Assembly: GCA_022559845.1 (NCBI GenBank)
Contig: JAHNEJ010001455.1
Coordinates: 1 to 64,000, forward strand
DNA length: 64,000 nucleotides
Source: Amorphophallus konjac
Taxonomy: Eukaryota; Streptophyta; Magnoliopsida; Alismatales; Araceae
Direction: 5' to 3'
Shown here: positions 10,641-21,883 of the stretch, piece by piece
Position numbering within the stretch: position 1 is the first letter of the stretch
Layout of the letters: every line of letters begins with the position of its first letter
Translations under genes and position numbers: made by a program
The notes under the pieces: model-generated
The model's database searches: none
Seen by the model: the letters and a program-made list of their open reading frames with translations, nothing else
What the model was told of the DNA's origin: nothing

Positions 10641-10982
10641 CTATGGCAGGAAGATAGGATCCTCTAAGAAACCAGGAAGAGCAAAACATGCCCGACATCT
10701 TCTAGCTAGATCTAGCAAGAACCTACGGGGAATCTGCTTACCCTTGGCTTTCTTACGAGTAGCTACCCCAAGACTCTTATTGGAAGAGGGAGGAGAAGAA
10801 CAAGTTGATAAGCTAGACGAACTACCCTGACCTAAAGGAGGAAGAGAAGAAGAGGAAGACGTAGTGGATACAAGAGAATGTATAGAAGAAGCCTTCTCAT
10901 CAAAGGAGAAAAGGAGGTCCGCTAACGAACCTTGAAAGAGCGGCCCTTGGATCAGGGTACACTCACGAGCAAGATAGGAGGT
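10641..10982 (-). other. E1 spacer between PR/G-patch frame and RT
   Basis: Coding-like but broken sequence (serine-rich, around 10780-10900) between the stop of the G-patch-containing frame and the RT. No domain recognised. Confidence 0.35.
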
Positions 10983-12641
10983 CTATTCAACAAAGACGAA
11001 AGATTGGAAAGTTTGAATTTTGGAGGTTTTTTTTTCGTTTTTAAGAATGAAGCAATGGGAGGGAGGAATTGGAGGTGGTGTTGAAATTGAAAGTTTAGAT
11101 AAAGATTGGATAAGAGATTGCCCACGCGGGGGTGTAATGGAGAGTTGAGAAAATTGCTCAAGGAGCAAGGGAGGAATTAGGGAAGCTTGGAACAAATCTG
11201 GAGAGAGAATAATCAAGACCGCGGGTGGTCTAGGAATATCAGGGACAAGGATTTTGGAGTACCAAAAAGTAATGAGTGATGGGTGTATGGAATTAAGAGA
11301 AAAAATGTCGGCCCATAGCCTGTCCATAGTGAAGCCTTCCTCGAATGGCACATCTGGCTCCCCGGTATCTGTATAGTTACTCAGCATTTGCCTCTTATCT
11401 GTAATTATTGTCAGCTTTTCTATCAGCTCATGAATAAGTGATGGCCATTCTGCATCAGTTGGCATAAATAGACGGCTTAAAGCAATGGTAATGTCATTCA
11501 TATCAAACCATCTATAACAATCACATTTTGGGTCATCCTTCTTTCTTCTCTTATCCGACCTCAAGGACTCTAGAGCTTTATATGTGACCAGCGGGGCTAC
11601 GTGACGAGCACACTGACGTGCATGTACATCTTGATGATCTAACATGGAAGTAACCACTGTGATTTTCCCATCATGTTGAGTAGCCCCTTTCACAAAGTGA
11701 GTATATAAAGTCAATGTGAGTGGCTGCCGGTCTGTTTTGAGGGTGGAGGTCATGGCGACCCATGGCCCTTCATTATCTTTGTCATATTTTTCTTTGCTCG
11801 GCCCTTTGTATCCTAGGCTACCTCGGGGAATAAGCTTGTGATGTTTAATGGGCTTTACTCTACCCTGGAGATTAATACCCAAGCCTTTGCCGGATCTGTA
11901 CCCCATTTTCATCAAAATATTCCACCTCAGTGTATTTATCATATTCTTCTTTTTCTTGCCCTTGGAGGGTATGGGTGATATCAAAACCGATGCAGGTGTT
12001 GTAGTTGGAGACCTTAATAAATCCTGCCGCGGATCGGCGAGATCTAACATTGATAACAAAGGCCTATTAGCCGGCCATATGGAAGGTACTGACGTTGCTG
12101 AGTGTATATCATCTGACGGCAAAATAGGCATGCTTGTAACCTTGATGATGCACCCTTTATGTGGAAACTTTATACATTCATGATTTGTGGAGGGCACGGC
12201 ATCGAGTTCTTGAATGTATGGGTGACCCAAAATACCGTTGAAGGTTGGATCCATATCCAAAATGTGCAAATCTACTGTAATTGAGACCGGACCCAGCCCA
12301 ACTTTTAAAGTGATCATGCCCAGCGGAGGTTTCTTCGTATTCTCATAAGCAGTTACTGTGATAGTAGATGGCCGAATCTAACTGTCCGGTATGCCACACA
12401 TCTTCAAAGTGCTAGGAGGAAACACGTCGATAGATGCTCCTGTATCCACCAAACATTGTTTAACTGCCACTTTGTTAATATCAACCGTGATGCACAAGGC
12501 ATACTTCCTGGCTGGCTTCGGAGCTAATTCATGCTCATGAAAAATAATGGCCGTTTGATCACTTGTTGGAGTCAAGACTGATGTTATCTGTTCAGCAGGA
12601 ATGTCTTCATTGACCATCACCTTCTGAAGATACTCTTTCAA
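10983..12641 (-). pseudogene. E1 protease with downstream G-patch domain
   Basis: Aspartic protease: KQCLVDTGASIDVFPPSTL carries the catalytic Asp in DTGAS (about 12430-12480). After a stop near 12378, MITLKVGLGPVSITVDLHIL, then ILGHPYIQELDAVPSTNH and KFPHKGCIIKVTS, the usual end of this protease type. About 60 residues later, at 11840-11935, KMGYRSGKGLGINLQGRVKP is a good match to a G-patch (glycine-rich, with GYRxGxGLG then QG). G-patches bind RNA or RNA helicases and are best known next to the protease in betaretroviruses. The remaining frame to 10983 (444 codons in all, about 230 after the G-patch) has no recognised domain apart from an acidic stretch. The protease is split by a single in-frame stop. 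Confidence 0.75.
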
Positions 12642-12644
12642 AGC

Positions 12645-13307
12645 CTACTGGTGAATGGTGGATCTTTTTATCAGTTCCAAGATAGAAATCCTTGCTGGGG
12701 TCTTGTCTAAGTGCTTTAGTAAGTCATACTGAGTGCCCAGTATGGATTCCTGCTCTTGTTCCTCATTCCCTTGTATGGACTCTGGCTCCCTTTGTGCAAA
12801 CACACGATGGAATATCCATCCACTATAGAGCACCATGGTTTGTGACGATCGTGCCTCTATCGGGTTATGGTTAGGCGGAGGATTGATGGATGAGGAAGAC
12901 GGGATGTTGGGGTTAACGGATGTTGGAGGAGTGACCAAAGAAGGAGCCCTTATGAGGGGCCTTGTTGGCTGAGGGGTAGTGGTAGCTGGAGGGATAACAG
13001 TAGAAGGGGTAGGAGGCGCCTGAACGGCTGAAGGATGCGTAGGCCGAATGAGGAGGGGTCTGGGTAAAAATGAGGGATTTGCGGGTAGCAGTGTAGGAAT
13101 CTTTACTGGCGGAGGATTGCTAGTAGCAGTGGAGGGATTAGGTGTTGGTGAGGGGCGAATGAGGAGTGGCCTAGATGGCAAAGGCGAGGAATTGGTGACT
13201 GGAGGGGGGGTTTGTTGTAATGCGGAAGATGATGGAGGGCGAATGAGGAGAGGTCTAGCCGGTAAGGGGTTAGTGGTAGTGGAGGGAATTTGGTTAGTGG
13301 TGCGCAA
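12645..13307 (-). pseudogene. E1 gag-PR linker, proline-rich with RPLLIRP repeats
   Basis: Open stretch of 220 codons with five or six imperfect copies of a unit centred on PLPSRPLLIRP, separated by P/S/T-rich spacers. It ends in HLDKTPARISILELIKRS, the short motif that in this class of element precedes the protease by about 100 residues. It ends at a stop directly before the protease frame (about 12642). Probably an unstructured linker of the Gag-Pol precursor. The repeats are visible as DNA (GGGCGAATGAGGAG units near 13038, 13151, 13237). Confidence 0.6.
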
Positions 13308-13367
13308 GAGGGGACGGGATGGTTGGGGAAAAGGCGTTGGATGGAAAGGTGTTCTTAACAGACGGGG

Positions 13368-14797
13368 TTATTGAGTTGGGGTTTTGTTTATAGCCCCGAC
13401 AAAGGCGTTCTCTTTATGCCACCCTTGTCCTCTTTCCACTTCGTGGAAGGAAGTAACAGGGTTTACTTGCTGGTTCGGAGGGTGCTCTGGTAATGGATTA
13501 TGGACAATTCCCATGTCCGGTTGAGGTGCGGGAGCTTGCTGCTGTTGAGTAAGAGGTGGAACTTGCTGCTGAGGCGGCTGTTGAGCTTGCTGCTGCCGAG
13601 GAGGTGTTCTTGCTTTCAAGGTTGAAATAAATTGCCTCATTTCATCCCAATTAATACCACCCTGATCATTTAAATCATAGATATAATCCTTGAAATGAAA
13701 GCAATGATCTATATTGTGACCAGGCTGTCGGTGGATGACATAATATCGAGAGGTATCCACATTAGAGGGCCATGCCGTTCTTTCTTTTTGCAAGGTGAGC
13801 AGGTTGGCGGCCATGAGTGCGTTAAAGATGTCAGGAAGACTTTCAGGTAATGGTAGGTATTGGGCCCTTTTAGGGCCTAGTGGTCTTCTGGGCTGCTAGG
13901 GGCCATAATTGGTGGGTGGCGGCACTTGGTGGTATTGCTGAGGAGCTGGGGGGTTGTGGTGGATGGCTTGATTTTGTGGAGGAGGATGGAAGGGTCGAGG
14001 GGGAGTATTTGTTTGGGGAGCGGGATTAAAGAAGGGGAGTTGTTGTGGAGGTTGCGGAGGTCTTGGGTTAGGGTGGCAGAAAGGTGCGGGGTTGCCGACC
14101 ATGCCCACCTGCTCATTAGTCACGGTGCCCTCAGTGGTGCCACCACTATTGCCAACCTGGGTGTTCTTCCTGACCAGCCTTGGTATGGGTGTTCTTCCTG
14201 ACCAGCCTTGGTTTTTGTTCAAACATGCCCATAATGGGTGCATCTTTCATCTAAGTTTGTATATATCTAGCTCTCTCATAGAGCTCTTCCATAGTACTTA
14301 ACTTATTCATGGCCAAAATATGACGGAATTGCGGAGTAGAATTTGATATGATCATCTTAACTTGCTCCGTTTCTGAAAGGGTGTCTTTTAATCTTTCGAC
14401 CATAGATCTCCACCTATCGGCAAACAAAATGAAGTCCTCCTCGGGCTTCATCTTCTCGGCAACAAGGTCTGTGACTGACGAAGATGGACCCACACTGTCC
14501 TTATATTTTTGTAGGAACTTCCGCTAAACAACATCAAAATCACCGGCTTCAGCAGGCTCCAAAGAATAAAACCATTCAAGTGCCGGACCATCTAGAGACC
14601 TCCTAAAGAGATAGGCCAGGGAGATCTTATTATCCTGCCAGAAGGATGTTTCGTACATGAAATCTTCCAGATGAATGAACGGGTTACACGTTCCATTATA
14701 GCGCCGAAAATTTGGCATTTCAGAGGGAGGCAAATGAAAAACTGGTAGAGTGGGGAGAGCAATCTTCGGAGCATTCTTTGGTGCCGTGACCTTCTTA
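13368..14797 (-). pseudogene. E1 gag, C-terminal two thirds
   Basis: Starting where Copia-1 cuts it, the sense order is: capsid-like segment at 14524-14733 (MPNFRRYNGTCNPFIHLEDF, LDGPALEWFYSLEP), a stop, then 14251-14493 (AEKMKPEEDFILFADRWRSM, LYERARYIQT). Together these are the retrotransposon gag (PF03732-type) fold. A Q/P/N-rich stretch follows at 13896-14243, then 13368-13814 with RYYVIHRQPGHNIDHCFHFK, the CX2H-GH-C type zinc knuckle seen in Tat gag with the first Cys replaced by Tyr. Stops separate the pieces. The N-terminal third of the same gene is at 26765-27373, on the far side of Copia-1. Confidence 0.8.
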
Positions 14798-14802
14798 AGT
14801 TG
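14798..14802. repeat. Copia-1 target-site duplication, left copy
   Basis: AGTTG directly outside the left LTR. The identical 5 bp lie directly outside the right LTR at 26760-26764, which fixes both ends of the element. Confidence 0.93.
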
Positions 14803-15575
14803 TGTTGAAGTTAGATGGAAGGCTCTATCACCACAGGATGTGGATCTAGAGGGGGGGTGAATAGATCAACTGGCTATTTAAAAATTAGGCCTAGAATCAA
14901 ATGCGGAATTAGAAGAACACTAAACGAACACAGCCAATGCACTGAATGAAACACACAAGATCTGCTGAACAAGCAATCAAACACACGAGAGGCACAAGGC
15001 TTTTAGGTGGTTCGGTCAATCCGACCTACGTCCACCCCACATTCAACTCGAATGTGGATTACTGCTGATACACAGCTTCAATCTGCTGGGCTCTACAGCT
15101 TGCCAACAACGGCTGGGGCTTACAGCTTATCCCGACCAGAGGAGCATCCTCTGCAACAGCTGAGCATCACAGCTTGCTCTGCTGGGCACTACAGCTTAGC
15201 CGACCAGAGGAACACCTCTGCAACCCGCTGCCTCACAGCTTGAAACCGCTGACTAACAGCTTGATAGAACAAGAGTTTTCAAAGAGAAAATAGCAAGACT
15301 GAAAACAAACAAAACACACAATCGAATGGAAGAAAACTAAAACGACTGTAGCTCAAAGTTGAGCAATATCAGCTCTGGTAACTGGACCAAGAGACTGATT
15401 CACAAGCTCTCACAATAACTCTCTCAACTCATCTCTCTCTCTTTCTTCTTCTCTCCTTTTCTTCTTCTATCTTCTCTGCTTTTCTTCTCTCACAGTGGAT
15501 CTCGGTGGCTGCTGCTTCAGACTGGATGTATAGACTTCACCAACTTCGATCAGCCTTTACAGAAGATGAAGACTG

Positions 15576-15585
15576 ATATATATAA
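15576..15585 (-). promoter_or_regulatory. Copia-1 TATA box (3' LTR copy)
   Basis: TATATATATC context in element sense, about 90 nt downstream of a perfect G-box CCACGTGG at 15672-15679. The 5' LTR copy at 25146-25155 with its G-box at 25234-25241 is the one placed to drive the element. Confidence 0.6.
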
Positions 15586-15769
15586 CAGCAGCAGGTGGAT
15601 AAGGGCGCGTGGCTTCCACGTTTTCCCGCCCAAGGAATTCTCCAGATTCGAGGTGCTTCCATCCACGTGGCAGCATCTGGTCACCTCGTCCTCCTGGGAT
15701 CACGAGCCATGTCAGCAATCTCAGTGGAGAATCCCTGTCAGACAGAGTATCGGATGATCAGATTACATA

Positions 15770-16940
15770 ACAACTCTGTATAGACTTATCAAAAGAACTG
15801 CGTTGTATAGACTTCATATAAGTGAAAGCTATGTACAGACTTGCTGTATGTAGCAACCGCTGTACAGACTTAGGTGATATGAAGACTGTCAATGTATAGA
15901 CTAAGTGAAGATCAATGCAATGTACAGACTTCGCAAATGAAGATGCAATGTGTAGACATCAGTGAGACTCAATTGAAGACAGACGATGTATGGACTTCAG
16001 AACGGATGCACGATGTACATACTTCATGAGACTCGAATGAAGACAAGCGATGTATAGACTTCACAGCTGATGAATGCAATGTACAGACTTTGCAAGATGT
16101 GAAGGAGTTGAGTGTATAGACTTCACGATGTGAAGACTTGTCAACAAAAGACTGTACAGACTTGAGGTAACAGTTTGATGTACAGACTTCATGAAACTCT
16201 AGACACTGAATGCTGTACAGACTTAGCCCATGCAATGAGACGCTAAATGAAACGCTGAATGAGATGCTGGACTCTGTACAGACTTTGTAATCAAGAGGCG
16301 ATGTATAGACTTTGCCCAATGCCTGAGACGCTAACAAAGACGGACGATGTTCAGACTTGCTGAAAGACCGATGTACAGACTTTGGAGTCTGAGACCAATG
16401 TAAAAACTTTGTAAAACAGAAGCCTGTATAGACTTGGAAGATCAAGACGCTAAGAGAGACGGTCATTGTACAGACTTAGATGCCATTGACAAATGCATGC
16501 TACAGTCCAATGTATGCACTTACATGAGACGCTCATTGAGACGCTCAATGTATAGACTTTCAAGCCTGAAGGCCAATGTGTGGACTTGTGTGAGACGCTC
16601 ATTGAGACGCTCAATGTACAGACTTTCAAGCCTGAAGGCCAATGTGTGGACTTGCGTGAGACGCTCATTGAGACGCTCAATGTACAGACTTCGCCTTAGA
16701 CTCTAAGTGAGACGGACAGTGTATAGACTTGGCCAATGCACTGTGGATGTATGGACTTTGACGCCTGCATGCTATGCAATGTGCAACCAGTGTATGGACT
16801 TGTCGTGCCTACATAGGGCGTTGTACACACTTGCTGCCTGATGCTCATGTGCAGACTTTGATGCCCAACAGTGATGTACCTGATGCTAATGTGCAGACTT
16901 TGATGCCCAATCAGCGATGTATAGACTTTGAGACTTTGAG
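15770..16940 (-). repeat. AAGTCTRTACA motif array in Copia-1 3' LTR
   Basis: About 35 copies of TGTATAGACTT/TGTACAGACTT and near variants at irregular 25-40 bp spacing, with unrelated short spacers. At 16524-16690 a 68-bp unit containing the palindrome CATTGAGACGCTCAATG is repeated in tandem. The 5' LTR has the equivalent array at 25365-26580. Frames here give repeated KSIHR-like peptides and are not genes. Confidence 0.85.
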
Positions 16941-17104
16941 TGTGTGTTCAATGTGAAAATAAGATAAAATGCATATAACACACAGACAATCTGATAAAGT
17001 AATTTCATCAAAACATAAACAGTGTTGCCAATCAATCAAAATAATGTGTTGTCATATGAAGTAAAGTTACATGTCAACACCATCAACACATAGGAGTCAC
17101 AACA

Positions 17105-17118
17105 ATCTCCCCCTTTTT
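17105..17118 (-). promoter_or_regulatory. Copia-1 polypurine tract
   Basis: AAAAAGGGGGAGAT on the minus strand, directly next to the 3' LTR; it primes plus-strand DNA synthesis. At least five further GGGGGAGA or AAAAGGGGGAAA look-alikes lie upstream at about 17285, 17322, 17342, 17378 and 18463. Confidence 0.9.
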
Positions 17119-18770
17119 GATGATGGCAACCCCCCTATCATGTAGAGTAGCAACATCCTATCATACAGATGCATTTTTTGATGAAGAACATGATTTGTTA
17201 TTCAGATTGTTATGCAGATGCATGTAGATGCTATGAATGACATGCTGCATGCTACAAAATGTAAGCAACTCCCTGCTAACAAAATTTCCCCCTTTTGCCA
17301 TACCATGATGCAGATGCATACACTCCCCCTGAATGCAGAATTCTCCCCCTGAACTGAAGGAATGAATTCAGACAATATTCTCCCCCTTTGCCATCAACAA
17401 ATAGGAGGGAAAGTGAGTGCAAGGGAAGGAAAAAGAAAGTTCAGCTGACTGGCATTCTTAGTAAGTAGTTCAGAAATTAAGCAACTAAAGCACAGAACCT
17501 TCAGTCATATGAACTGAGAAACGGCTTAGAAATTGAAATTCTGGTTTAAAGGTTATAAAAATGAGAGTTCATGCACTACATTCATTGGATAAGGTAGATG
17601 TGCATGATAAAACAATAAACCAGAGTCATATTTACATGAGAGATTCAGTTTCAGAATATCTTACTTTCATAGACTCAGTAAAATGTGTTAAGAGAAACCA
17701 GGTCATGTATTGAAATTAAACAATTGACATCCATGAAATTTCTTTGAAGGAACAGCATTTTCAATATTATTTCATTTAGGGCATTCAGGTACCAAAAGTC
17801 TTTTTGCGTAAGGGTATACGTTTATCAGACGCCAATACCCCTAGATACTCAACATGATGGACCATCTTGCCTATGATCAAACTCAATAGAATTGATTGAC
17901 ACCTTTTTGTGTGAGGGTACACGTTTATTAGACGCCAGTTACCCCCAGGTACTCAGTGAAAACAACCTACTGTTTTGATCATTTTATACAGAGATAGCTG
18001 ATACACCTCATGACATGAGTGGTGTCCACTTCTTTGATGGATCACTCAGTTTCTCAGTGATTTACCAGTCATTGCTCTGTCAATGCTATTTTTCAAATAA
18101 TTTTCAATGTTTTTCAATATCTTTCTTAGCTGCCCTTTATTTGTTTCAGAATGACTTGTTTAAGGACAATACACATACCTAGCTTCTCTAACATGATTTC
18201 AGATGAGTTTTCAGATTTCAGATATAATTAGCTTTGTCTGACATGAAATAAGATAAGGGTTGAGAGCTTTATCAATTTTCAGCATCCTTATTTACTGATT
18301 GTAGTCTTTCAACTCTAAAGATTATAAATTTTAAACCATTAAGTCAGTCTTTAAGCAATTAAAGTTCTTATGAAAGAAGAAATCTGTTTTCTATTGCTTA
18401 ATATTAGAACTAACTAAAAGATTGCCATACTGTCAGACTCAACTCTGAAACATATGCAATACTCCCCCTGTCTATGTGCATGTGGTTTTGCGAATAGTGA
18501 CTGAACAAATGATTTTGAAATTCATGCTTATTCAGACCTATTATGCTATATTATGCAGAGAAATGCAGTGCAATACAATCATGCAGAAATATAGACATAT
18601 CATGCATCTAGACATATATATGCAATGATGATCATGAATGCAATAAAAATATGAGAGTCATGCATTATCATAAGTCTGTTGCACAATGTTTATTCAATAT
18701 ATCAACAGCAAGTCCAAATCAGAAGTTTATTCAAAGCAGCTCAAAAATTTTATTCAAGTCAACAAAGAGT
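17119..18770 (-). other. Copia-1 region between RNase H and 3' LTR, non-coding
   Basis: No frame long enough for an envelope-like protein. It contains the extra purine tracts and a duplicated 65-bp block: 17795-17860 and 17905-17965 share TTTTTG-GT-AGGGTA-ACGTTTAT-AGACGCCA and CC-AG-TACTCA. Confidence 0.7.
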
Positions 18771-19685
18771 TCATTCATTATGCTGAAATTTACACAAGCC
18801 AAGTTCTCTTCTAAAGAATTTAAAATTTTCATTTCCAAGTGGCTTAGTAAAGATATCAGCAACTTGTTTGTCTGTTTCAATGAAGTCCAGTTCAATTTCC
18901 TTTTTGTTCACAGCATCTCTCAGAAAATGATGTTTTATTTCTATGTGCTTAGTCCTAGAATGATGAACATGATTTTTAGCAAGATATATGGCACTAGTAT
19001 TATCACATAGAATTGGAATACATTCCAGTTTTATCTGATAATCATCTAGTTGGTGCTTAATCCAAAGTACTTGGGCAGCACAATTACCTGCTGCAACATA
19101 TTCAGCCTCAGCTGTAGACAAGGCTACAGTGTGTTGCTTCTTAGATGCCCAAGATACTAGACAGCCACCAAGGAATTGACAGTAGCCACTAGTGCTTTTT
19201 CTATCTACTCGACACCCAGCATAATCAGCATCAGTGTAAGCTAGAAGCTCTAACTCACACCTAGCAGGATACCATAATCCTAGCTCTTGGGTGCCTAGCA
19301 GATATCTAAAAATCCTTTTCACTGCTTTAAAATGATTTTCTTTAGGACTGGCCTGAAACCTAGCACATAATCCTACAGCGAATTGAATATCAGGCCTAGA
19401 TGCTGTTAAGTAGAGAAGGGATCCGATCATACCTCTGTATAACTTCTGGTCAAATGGGTTACCTTTAGTGTCTTCATCCAAGCTTGTAGAGGTACCCATT
19501 GGAGAAGCTATCTCTTTAAGGTTATCCATCTTGTATTTCTTGAGTAGATCCCTTGTGTACTTGGACTGAGTGATAAACATTCCATCCTTTGTTTGTGTAA
19601 CCTGCAGTCCAAGAAACAATTTGAGCTCACCCATTGAGCTCATTTCAAACTCATTAGTCATTGTTTTAGAAAATTCCTCACACAA
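18771..19685 (-). CDS. Copia-1 pol, RT C-terminus and RNase H
   Basis: 304 codons. It starts inside the RT just after the YVDD motif: [13 protein letters not shown] text here versus VRNFLKQ in the previous frame shows a one-base frameshift at about 19680. Then [11 protein letters not shown], the RT connection, [11 protein letters not shown] and [16 protein letters not shown]. RNase H follows with [12 protein letters not shown] (first Asp), [12 protein letters not shown] (Glu), [15 protein letters not shown] (second Asp), [11 protein letters not shown] and [11 protein letters not shown]. All catalytic acids are present. Cytoplasmic particle enzyme that removes RNA during cDNA synthesis. Ends with a stop at 18771, after which no gene follows. 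Confidence 0.92.
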   Translation of the reverse strand: MCEEFSKTMTNEFEMSSMGELKLFLGLQVTQTKDGMFITQSKYTRDLLKKYKMDNLKEIASPMGTSTSLDEDTKGNPFDQKLYRGMIGSLLYLTASRPDIQFAVGLCARFQASPKENHFKAVKRIFRYLLGTQELGLWYPARCELELLAYTDADYAGCRVDRKSTSGYCQFLGGCLVSWASKKQHTVALSTAEAEYVAAGNCAAQVLWIKHQLDDYQIKLECIPILCDNTSAIYLAKNHVHHSRTKHIEIKHHFLRDAVNKKEIELDFIETDKQVADIFTKPLGNENFKFFRRELGLCKFQHNE

Positions 19686-21883
19686 TTTGGGTTAGTTGAC
19701 CCAAAAATGATATCATCCACATAAATCTGTACAATAAGAATTTCAGAATGACTCACCTTTGTAAACAAGGTCTGATCAACTACTCCTCTAGTGAAATTTT
19801 GATCAGTGAGAAACTTGCTCAACCTGTCGTACCAAGCTCTGGGAGCTTGCTTAAGACCATAGAGAGCTTTATTTAATTTGTAAACATGATTAGGGAAATC
19901 TAGACATTCAAACCCAGGGGGCTGTCTAACATAGACATCCTCATTAATTTCCCCATTCAAGAATGCAGATTTTACATCCATCTGCTGGAGGATTATACCT
20001 AGGGAACATGCATAAGCTAATAAAATTCTAACAGCTTCTAATCTGGCTACAGGGGCAAATGACTCTTCAAAGTCAATACCAAACTCCTGGTTGTACCCCT
20101 GAGCAACAAGTCTGGCTTTATTTTTAACAATATTCCCTAATTCATCAGATTTATTCCTGAAGACCCACCTAGTCCCTATGACTGTTCCATGATCAGGAGG
20201 TGGGACCAAGTGCCACACCTTGTTCCTGTCGAACTGATTAAGCTCCTCATGCATGGCATTAATCCAATGCATATCCTTGAGGGCACAGTCAATGGACTTG
20301 GGTTCAATTTGAGAGACAAGAGCATATGCATTTAATTCATCCTGAATTCTAAAGTGACCTCTAGTTCTAGGGGGATCATTCAGATTGCCAATGACATTAT
20401 TCACAGGGTGATCTTTAAGATATCTAATATTAACAATCTGAGTTTCAGGAATTTCACTTACCTCCCCCTGAACTTCAGGTTCTTCTTCATTTTGCTCTTC
20501 TTTATCTTCCTCACCATCAGACTGGTCTGCAGAGTTTTCATCTTTCAAAATGTTCCCATCTTTGTTCCTGCAATAACCATGGTTGGTTTCCATCAAGGTT
20601 TCATCAAAGATAATGTGTGGAGATTCTTCAACAATTTTTGAGTTTAAATTGAACACTCTATAAGCCCAGGTGTTTTCAGAATAACCGAGGAAGATTCCTG
20701 GTTCACCTTTTGGCTCAAATTTATCAAGGTCCCTCTTGTCATTTATATGTATAAAACATTTACAACCAAAGACCTTGAAGTGGGCGATTGAAGGTTTCTT
20801 ACCTCTCAAAATCTCATAAGGAGTTTTCTGGGTGGAAGGTCTTACCATTGCCCTGTTAATTACATAACAGGCTGTGTTGACTGCTTCAGCCCAGAATTTT
20901 CTTGGCAGTTGACCTTCAACTAAGAGAGTTCGGCCCATTTCTACTAGAGTTCTGTTCCTCCTTTCGACAACACCATTCTGCTCAGGTGTCCTGGGTGAGG
21001 AGAACTTATGATGAATCCCACTTGACCTGCAAAATTCTTCAAAGTGTGAGTTTTCAAACTCACCTCCATGATCAGTCAAAATATTTTCAATTTTCTGATT
21101 TATTCTTATACAGAACTCCTGAAATTCTGAGAATGCATCACTCTTATTAGATAAGAAATAAACCCAAGTATACCTAGAAAAGTCATCTACCATAACAAAC
21201 CCATACCTCCTCCCTGATAAGCTGACAGATCTGGTTGGCCCAAAAAGGTCCATGTGTATCAGCTCATAAGGTTTGGAAGAAAGATTTTCAGTTCTAGACT
21301 TAAATGACTTTCTAGTTATCTTTGATTGAGTGCATGCATCACAGATTTTATTTTCTTTCTTGAAGGAAACTTCAGGAAGTCCTCTAACCATGCTATACTT
21401 GTTTAGTTTATGCAAAATGGTATAACTAGCATGGCCTAACCTACGATGCCATAAAAATGCTAAATCTTCTCTATTGGCAGTAAGACATAGGTTAGAATGC
21501 TGAATATCATCTAGATCTATCATGTATGTGTTATTTATTCTTTTTCCAGAGAATTTTATAATTTCTGAATCAGGTTCAAAAACCTTGCAGCATTGAGAAT
21601 CAAATAAAACCTTATGACCCTTATCACACAACTGGCTGATACTAAGTAAATTGTAAGCTAACCCTTCAACCAGCATAACATCATCAATGCAGCAGGTAGA
21701 ACACTTACCTACCTTACCTGATCCAATGATCCTACCCTTTGTGTTGCTTCCAAAGGTGACAAGGCCTCCTAGCTTTTCAGTTAGCATGCAAAACTTGGCC
21801 TTATCTCCTGTCATATGCCTGGAGCAGCCACTGTCCAAGTACCACAAGTTGCTCTTGGCTGCCAGGCATACCTGCACACACAA
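19658..21883 (-). CDS. Copia-1 pol: protease, integrase, reverse transcriptase
   Basis: 741 codons. Protease near residues 10-90 ([15 protein letters not shown], catalytic Asp in DSG). Integrase zinc-binding motif HRRLGH then CDACTQSK. Catalytic core with [17 protein letters not shown] and [12 protein letters not shown] supplying the D, D and [18 protein letters not shown] and [14 protein letters not shown] mark the integrase C-terminus. The RT begins at [19 protein letters not shown], with [20 protein letters not shown] and catalytic [10 protein letters not shown] near the end. It then runs out of frame at about 19680. The gag frame is separated only by one in-frame TAA at about 21884, so Gag-Pol expression may need stop readthrough, or the stop is a decay mutation. 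Enzymes would act in cytoplasmic particles and the nucleus. Confidence 0.93.
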   Translation of the reverse strand: MCVQVCLAAKSNLWYLDSGCSRHMTGDKAKFCMLTEKLGGLVTFGSNTKGRIIGSGKVGKCSTCCIDDVMLVEGLAYNLLSISQLCDKGHKVLFDSQCCKVFEPDSEIIKFSGKRINNTYMIDLDDIQHSNLCLTANREDLAFLWHRRLGHASYTILHKLNKYSMVRGLPEVSFKKENKICDACTQSKITRKSFKSRTENLSSKPYELIHMDLFGPTRSVSLSGRRYGFVMVDDFSRYTWVYFLSNKSDAFSEFQEFCIRINQKIENILTDHGGEFENSHFEEFCRSSGIHHKFSSPRTPEQNGVVERRNRTLVEMGRTLLVEGQLPRKFWAEAVNTACYVINRAMVRPSTQKTPYEILRGKKPSIAHFKVFGCKCFIHINDKRDLDKFEPKGEPGIFLGYSENTWAYRVFNLNSKIVEESPHIIFDETLMETNHGYCRNKDGNILKDENSADQSDGEEDKEEQNEEEPEVQGEVSEIPETQIVNIRYLKDHPVNNVIGNLNDPPRTRGHFRIQDELNAYALVSQIEPKSIDCALKDMHWINAMHEELNQFDRNKVWHLVPPPDHGTVIGTRWVFRNKSDELGNIVKNKARLVAQGYNQEFGIDFEESFAPVARLEAVRILLAYACSLGIILQQMDVKSAFLNGEINEDVYVRQPPGFECLDFPNHVYKLNKALYGLKQAPRAWYDRLSKFLTDQNFTRGVVDQTLFTKVSHSEILIVQIYVDDIIFGSTNPNCVRNFLKQ

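Larger units (their letters stand above)
14803..17104 (-). repeat. Copia-1 3' LTR (2302 bp)
   Basis: Reads TGTTGTGACTCC to ACTTCAACA on the minus strand. The U5/R part (14803-15580) holds the GGTGGGGTG / GTTCGGTCAATC block seen in many plant copia LTRs. U3 (15590-17104) carries about 35 copies of TGTAYAGACTT (AAGTCTRTACA in element sense). Over 14803-15870 I count about a dozen differences from the other LTR, one of them a 7-bp indel at 15468, so about 99% identity. Confidence 0.95.

Noticed and set aside
15969..16706. Open frames with repeated KSIHR or YRLSS peptides, and their copies at 25502-26690
   Set aside because: These are translations of the AAGTCTRTACA array in the Copia-1 LTRs, on both strands.
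17119..18770. Envelope-like gene expected in some SIRE-type elements
   Set aside because: No frame of useful length or transmembrane pattern is present between RNase H and the 3' LTR.
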